In this document: piece after piece, positions 58,985 through 64,000 of the stretch
Layout: each line of letters opens with the position of its first letter
How positions within the stretch are numbered: position 1 is the first letter of the stretch
From: Oscillospiraceae bacterium
GTDB taxonomy: Bacteria > Bacillota > Clostridia > Oscillospirales > Ruminococcaceae
DNA: 64,000 bases
Reading direction: 5' to 3'
NCBI GenBank assembly: GCA_009783205.1
Contig: WRHO01000001.1
Coordinates: 151,530-215,529 of the forward strand
Notes under the pieces: generated by a model
The model's input: the letters and a program-made list of their open reading frames with translations, nothing else
What the model was told of the DNA's origin: nothing
Databases searched by the model: none
Translations under genes and position numbers: made by a program

Positions 58985-59851
58985 ATGATGATGAAAAAAA
59001 GAAACCCGATTATGAAAGCTCTTCTCGTTTTATTAGTATGTTCATTAGGTTTTTTTACATTCGCGAGTTGTAAAAAAGCCGGCGCGCCACAGGGGAATAT
59101 GAAAACGGTAAGCTCGCTTAAGCCGGGGGATACTTACGCAGTAATTAAGTTTGCCGATTTTGAAGGCGAACTGACCTTTATTCTATTTGATGATATCGCG
59201 CCTACGGCAATATCCGAGTTTACGACGTCCGCTAATAATCGCTATTATGACGGAAAAACGCTTCATCGCGTTTTGAAAAACACGCTTATTCAAGGGGGCG
59301 CGCTTAACATTGACGGAAGCGACAGCACAATACCGCCCGAAGAAATGTTCGATATCGAAACCCACAATAACGCGAGGAACTTTTTCGGCGCGCTTTGTTT
59401 CGCGAGCGACCCGGAAAACGGTAAAAACTACCGACAATTCTTCGTAGTTACGGAAAATGAACCCGTTGACGTTGAGGCAAAGGCGGCGGAGCTTAAAGAA
59501 GTTTTGGATAAAGCACAGGAAGACGATTTCAGCAAAGAAGAGCTTTTAGAATATACCGCGCTTTTAAAAATGCTCGAAGGGTTTCCGAACGCCGTCAAGG
59601 AAAGGTATGCAGAGCGCGGCGGACTCCCAATGCTTGACGAAACGGTTACCGTCTTCGGACAGTTAATCTCGGGGTGGGAGCTTTTAGAAAAGATTTCCGC
59701 CGTTGAAGTCGTTGCAGGAAACGCGATTGATGACGAAAACCCCATTCTCGGCAACGGGAAAGGATTAAATTCTCGCCCTAAAAGCAACATTTTTATTGAA
59801 ACTATAAGAATTATCACAATCCCTACGGGTGATGAAGAAGAAACAGATTAA
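58985..59851 (+). CDS. cyclophilin-type peptidyl-prolyl isomerase lipoprotein
   Basis: Signal peptide ending FASC; PTAISEFTTSANNRYYDGKTLHRVLKNTLIQGG. Confidence 0.85.
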   Translation: MMMKKRNPIMKALLVLLVCSLGFFTFASCKKAGAPQGNMKTVSSLKPGDTYAVIKFADFEGELTFILFDDIAPTAISEFTTSANNRYYDGKTLHRVLKNTLIQGGALNIDGSDSTIPPEEMFDIETHNNARNFFGALCFASDPENGKNYRQFFVVTENEPVDVEAKAAELKEVLDKAQEDDFSKEELLEYTALLKMLEGFPNAVKERYAERGGLPMLDETVTVFGQLISGWELLEKISAVEVVAGNAIDDENPILGNGKGLNSRPKSNIFIETIRIITIPTGDEEETD

Positions 59852-60003
59852 TTAAGTAAATTATGGGTTACGTATAAATTTACCTTCGATTCCTATAATA
59901 ATATAGTAAAAATGATGATTTTATTAAAAAACCCTTTATTTCTTTGTAAAATTATGGTATACTCTTTTAGTCTTAAATGATAATATATACAGAGGTAAGC
60001 GAA

Positions 60004-61293
60004 TTGGACAAATTTATTATAAACGGCGGTAAACGTCTTCGCGGAAGCGTTAATATAAGCGGGGCGAAAAACGCCGCCGTTGCTATAATCCCCGCGGTGA
60101 TTTTAGCGGACGACGTTTGCGTTATCGAAAACGTACCCCAAATTAATGACGTTACTATAGACTTACAGATTCTTCGTCACATAGGCGCCGATGTAAGACT
60201 TTTAGATAAATCCACAATAAGAATTGACCCTAAACATATTAAAGACACGGTTGTTCCTTATGAATTAGCGCGTCATATGCGGGCGTCGTATTATTTTTTG
60301 GGAACTTTACTTTCTAAATTTAATCACGCTAAGGTTTCGATGCCCGGCGGGTGCGATTTAGGCGACCGCCCGATTGACCAACATTTAAAGTGTTTTAAGG
60401 CTCTCGGGGCAGAATACACAATTGAACACGGTATCGTGGAGATATCGGCGGACAAGCTGATAGGAACGCAGATTTACTTTGATAAGGTTACGGTCGGCGC
60501 GACAATTAACGCTATGCTCGCCTCGGTAAAGGCGGACGGCTTGACCATTCTCGAAAATGCCGCAAAAGAGCCGCATATAGTCGATTTAGCCAATTTTTTG
60601 AACTCAATCGGCGCGAACATTATCGGCGCGGGAACCGACGTAATAAAAATCCGCGGCGTTAAAAGGTTTAAAGGGACGCATTATACTATTATTCCCGACC
60701 AAATTGAGGCGGGGACATATATGATTGCGGCGGCGGCAACCAAAGGCGACGTCACCGTAAACGGGATTATTCCCAAGCACTTGGAACCCATAACCTCTAA
60801 GCTTCGTAAGGTCGGCGCAATTATTGAAGAGCGCGACGAGAGCGTGCGTGTGATAGGGAGCGATTCTTACGAACGCACAAATCTGAAAACAATGCCGCAT
60901 CCGGGCTTCCCCACCGATATGCAACCACAGTTTGCGGCTTTACTGACCCTCGCTAAGGGGACGAGTATTTTGACCGAGGGCATATTTGATAATCGGTTCC
61001 GTTACGTTGACGAGCTGCGTAGAATGGGCGCGGATATATCGGTTGACGGAAAGGTTGCGGTAATTGAAGGAATTGAGCGGCTTACCGGCGCGCCGGTAAA
61101 GGTTGCCGATTTGCGCGCGGGCGCGGCGTTGATTATAGCGGGGCTTTGTGCCGACGGAATTACCGAAATTGAAGAGATACAGCATATAGAGCGCGGTTAC
61201 GAGAACATGGACAAAAAGCTCCGCGAATTGGGCGCGGATATTGTGAAGCGGAAATTTCCCGACGCGGTGGATTCGATAGCTAAAATTGTTTAG
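60004..61293 (+). CDS. murA: UDP-N-acetylglucosamine 1-carboxyvinyltransferase
   Basis: ISGAKNAAVAIIPAVIL, MPGGCDLGDRPIDQHL, HPGFPTDMQPQFAALL; TTG start chosen. Confidence 0.95.
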   Translation: MDKFIINGGKRLRGSVNISGAKNAAVAIIPAVILADDVCVIENVPQINDVTIDLQILRHIGADVRLLDKSTIRIDPKHIKDTVVPYELARHMRASYYFLGTLLSKFNHAKVSMPGGCDLGDRPIDQHLKCFKALGAEYTIEHGIVEISADKLIGTQIYFDKVTVGATINAMLASVKADGLTILENAAKEPHIVDLANFLNSIGANIIGAGTDVIKIRGVKRFKGTHYTIIPDQIEAGTYMIAAAATKGDVTVNGIIPKHLEPITSKLRKVGAIIEERDESVRVIGSDSYERTNLKTMPHPGFPTDMQPQFAALLTLAKGTSILTEGIFDNRFRYVDELRRMGADISVDGKVAVIEGIERLTGAPVKVADLRAGAALIIAGLCADGITEIEEIQHIERGYENMDKKLRELGADIVKRKFPDAVDSIAKIV

Positions 61294-61305
61294 AGGGAGT
61301 ATAAA

Positions 61306-62097
61306 ATGTTTATTGCGCCATTATGTAGCGGAAGCTCGGCAAACTCTACCTTTGTAGGCGATAAAAAAAACGGTATTTTAATTGATGTCGGTTGCAGTTA
61401 TAAACAGCTTTGCGAATATTTGTCGCTTCACGATACAGAGCTTTCTGCAGTAAAAGCGGTACTGATTACCCACGAGCATATCGACCATGTTAAAGGCTTA
61501 TTCCAATTCACTAAACATAACAATACGCCCGTATTCGCTTCTGCGGGTACCTGTGGGGCGATTTTGAAAAAAGGGTTTATGTATAACCCCGAAAGACTTT
61601 TTACTACAGAAAGTATTTGTGACTTTATTTCCGATTATAATATTAAGGCGTTTGAAACGCCGCACGATTCGGTTCAAAGCGTTGGGTACACCGTAACGCT
61701 CTCGAACGGCTATAGAATCGCTTATATAACAGATTTGGGCGAGATAACCGATGAGGTACGCTCCGCAACGCTCGGCGCGAATTTTGTTTTAATAGAATCA
61801 AATTATGACCCCGTATTACTGCGAAACAATAAAAAGTATCCCGCTTTTACAAAAGAACGAATCCTTTCTCGTATAGGACATTTGTCTAATAAGGATAGCG
61901 CGGATTACATACAAAAGCTCATTGAAAACGGGGCGACGCGGGTTGTTCTTGCACATTTATCCCGCGAGAACAATACGCCCGAAACGGCATTTGCTCATAC
62001 CGTCAGCACACTCGCTTCGGCGGGTCTGAAACATAATTATGATTATACGCTCGATATAGCGAATGTTTGTTCTGCCGGCGAATACATAGCTGTTTAA
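61306..62097 (+). CDS. MBL-fold metallohydrolase (WalJ/YycJ-like)
   Basis: LCSGSSANSTFVGDKKNGILIDVGCSYKQL, ITHEHIDHVKG. Confidence 0.9.
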   Translation: MFIAPLCSGSSANSTFVGDKKNGILIDVGCSYKQLCEYLSLHDTELSAVKAVLITHEHIDHVKGLFQFTKHNNTPVFASAGTCGAILKKGFMYNPERLFTTESICDFISDYNIKAFETPHDSVQSVGYTVTLSNGYRIAYITDLGEITDEVRSATLGANFVLIESNYDPVLLRNNKKYPAFTKERILSRIGHLSNKDSADYIQKLIENGATRVVLAHLSRENNTPETAFAHTVSTLASAGLKHNYDYTLDIANVCSAGEYIAV

Positions 62098-62146
62098 GAG
62101 CCGAAAGACAATAAAAATAACTTTATTAAATTAAGGGAGAGAATAC

Positions 62147-62608
62147 ATGAAAAGAAGAATCAAAATGCTTGCGCTTGTCGCAATGGCGGTAGTATTTACG
62201 GGCTGTGAATATACACCTAACGGGTTCGGCTCCGGTTGGAACGTGTTTATAACGGTGCTGGGAATTGCGGCGGGAGCGGTACTGCTGTTCTTTATCGGCT
62301 ATGGGATAGTATCTGCGGTTTATAAAGGTAAGGACGTTACCGTAAAGGTATTGAGAAAAAAAGAAGCCAATGTTCTGCGCGGAAACATGATGGGGAGAAG
62401 CTCCCCCGGATACAAAGGCTCTGTTGACCTTTCACGCAAGGCGCGCCGTCAAAAAGGGCGTATTCGCTACAGCAAGGTTATCGTCGAGCTTGAAGGGGAT
62501 ACTAAAACGCTCAAGTGTAACGATAACGTATTGTTGGATAAGTTGAGGGTTGGTAAACAGAATAGAATTAGAATTAAGTTCGGTGAAATTGTGAAAATTT
62601 TGAGATAG
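62147..62608 (+). CDS. hypothetical lipoprotein/membrane protein
   Basis: Signal sequence with FTGC lipobox, TM segment. Confidence 0.65.
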   Translation: MKRRIKMLALVAMAVVFTGCEYTPNGFGSGWNVFITVLGIAAGAVLLFFIGYGIVSAVYKGKDVTVKVLRKKEANVLRGNMMGRSSPGYKGSVDLSRKARRQKGRIRYSKVIVELEGDTKTLKCNDNVLLDKLRVGKQNRIRIKFGEIVKILR

Positions 62609-62616
62609 TTATAAAA

Positions 62617-62652
62617 TAAAAATCACTTCGTTTTTTGCGAAGTGATTTTTTT
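62617..62652. terminator. bidirectional terminator
   Basis: AAAAATCACTTCG-tttttt-GCGAAGTGATTTTTT. Confidence 0.85.
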
Positions 62653-62663
62653 CGGGTCGTACG

Positions 62664-62960
62664 TTATTCAATCATTTCGGGAATATTCTGTGCCGTATGT
62701 ATTATACGATGTATTTCCACGATTCCGCGATTATCGAAAACTTTATAAAAAAGCACATATTTCATAACAATCGCACGCCTGTAGCGCGGAATTGGACGAA
62801 AAACCGGATATGAATAAGGAAAATCTTTAAGCTGCTCAACCCGCACATCAAGTTCGTTTAAAAAATTTTTAGGCGTAGACGGATAAAATTGTGACAGGTA
62901 TTCTACGATATCGTTATAATCTTTCACGGCTGAATCCATGAATTTAACGCTATATCTCAC
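62664..62960 (-). CDS. type II toxin, RelE/ParE family
   Basis: MDSAVKDYNDIVEYLSQFYP...RYRRAIVMKYVLFYKV. Confidence 0.88.
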   Translation of the reverse strand: MRYSVKFMDSAVKDYNDIVEYLSQFYPSTPKNFLNELDVRVEQLKDFPYSYPVFRPIPRYRRAIVMKYVLFYKVFDNRGIVEIHRIIHTAQNIPEMIE

Positions 62961-63232
62961 AAATTTGACCTCGCACGTTCAAAAAAGTCCTCGCTCGAAA
63001 TCCATTTTGTGTTGGGGTTTTCAGAACGCTCCTCTGCTTTTTTCAATTCACTGTTCAGTTCTTCAATGCTACGAACAGACACGCTTTCGGGGGCGCCACA
63101 ATTATCCGCGTCAGAAAGGAATACTCCGCCGTCACGCTCTTGTACTCTTACTTCTTTACAAGGAAAGAACTGCATAAGCTGTTCAGGTAAAGCATTAACA
63201 TTGATAGTCATATCATTCATTATCATCACCTC
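62957..63232 (-). CDS. antitoxin-like small protein paired with the RelE/ParE toxin
   Basis: Overlaps the toxin start; MNDMTINVNALPEQLMQFF...ISSEDFFERARSNL; start inferred internal to the longer track ORF. Confidence 0.75.
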   Translation of the reverse strand, partial: EVMIMNDMTINVNALPEQLMQFFPCKEVRVQERDGGVFLSDADNCGAPESVSVRSIEELNSELKKAEERSENPNTKWISSEDFFERARSNL

Positions 63233-63296
63233 TGTATTCATTTTACCACACCCGCGACAAAAAAGCAACCCCATTTTCGTGGAGTTGCTTTTTGCA

Positions 63297-63350
63297 AACG
63301 TCAAGCAAACTGCTCGGCGGTAAAGCCACCGACGCCTTTGCTCTTGTTTG
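63297..63350 (-). repeat. palindromic element, locus F (same family as 47005-47146)
   Basis: Minus strand AAACAAGAGCAAAGGCGTCGGTGGCTTTACCGCCGAGCAGTTTGCTTGAC matches locus E with compensatory stem changes. Confidence 0.85.
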
Positions 63351-63361
63351 ATTTAATTATG

Positions 63362-63480
63362 GTGTCAACATCGTGCTATCTTTCCGGGTCGTCGCCAACC
63401 AAGTATTGTCGCCGCAGATGAGCTTAACTACTGTGTTCGGGAAGGGAACAGGTGGACCCTCATCGCTATAAACATTGACT
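63362..63480 (-). rRNA. rrf: 5S rRNA
   Basis: Minus strand: GTCAATG...GATGAGGGTCCACCTGTTCCCTTCCCGAACACAGTAGTTAAGCTC... Confidence 0.93.
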
Positions 63481-63577
63481 AAAAAGGAACTGAAGAAAGT
63501 TCCTTGAAAATTGAATAGCATATACAACAAAACAAATTACTCTTGAGTTTCTGATTAAATTGACTTATTTCTACGCA

Positions 63578-63613
63578 ATCAACTGTCAACTATCAATTGT
63601 CAACTGTCAATTG
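63578..63613. repeat. CAACTGTCAATTGTCAACTG-type repeat, copy 3, in the 23S-5S spacer
   Basis: ATCAACTGTCAACTATCAATTGTCAACTGTCAATTG. Confidence 0.9.
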
Positions 63614-63616
63614 CCG

Positions 63617-64000
<384 letters not shown>

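Overview
This 64 kb window reads as a chromosomal segment of a spore-forming Clostridia (Firmicutes) bacterium, probably an uncultured Oscillospiraceae-like lineage (taxonomy inferred). Most of it is conserved housekeeping: type IV pilus genes (pilD, pilB, pilT and a distant prepilin), fhs, tsaE-tsaB, rpiB-upp, the complete spoIIIAA-AH operon, asp23-nusB-xseAB-ispA, dxs, tlyA-nadK-argR-recN, malQ, rlmH, dacF, metY, rplJL, ilvD, radC, uvrB, glgA, murA, and the 3' end of an rrn operon (5S and partial 23S on the minus strand). Accessory parts include a run of secreted or surface proteins (40.6-47.0 kb) and two tandem GH19 enzymes (49.5-51.3 kb) that appear to share a degenerate dockerin-like module. 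They also include two Phd/RelE-type TA pairs and several repeat families. The strongest unexplained signals are three. (1) A dispersed family of short palindromic elements with the architecture CAAG-AG-[variable covarying hairpin]-CTTGMCRAAG, flanked by locus-specific direct repeats, found at gene ends and once in frame inside tsaE. (2) A compact locus between radC and uvrB encoding a 28-aa hydrophobic peptide, with convergent promoters and a shared bidirectional terminator, resembling a type I toxin-antitoxin module. (3) A ~150-165 bp MITE-like inverted-repeat family, one copy of which sits inside the spoIIIA operon. All calls come from reading the sequence and the supplied ORF track; no database searches were run.
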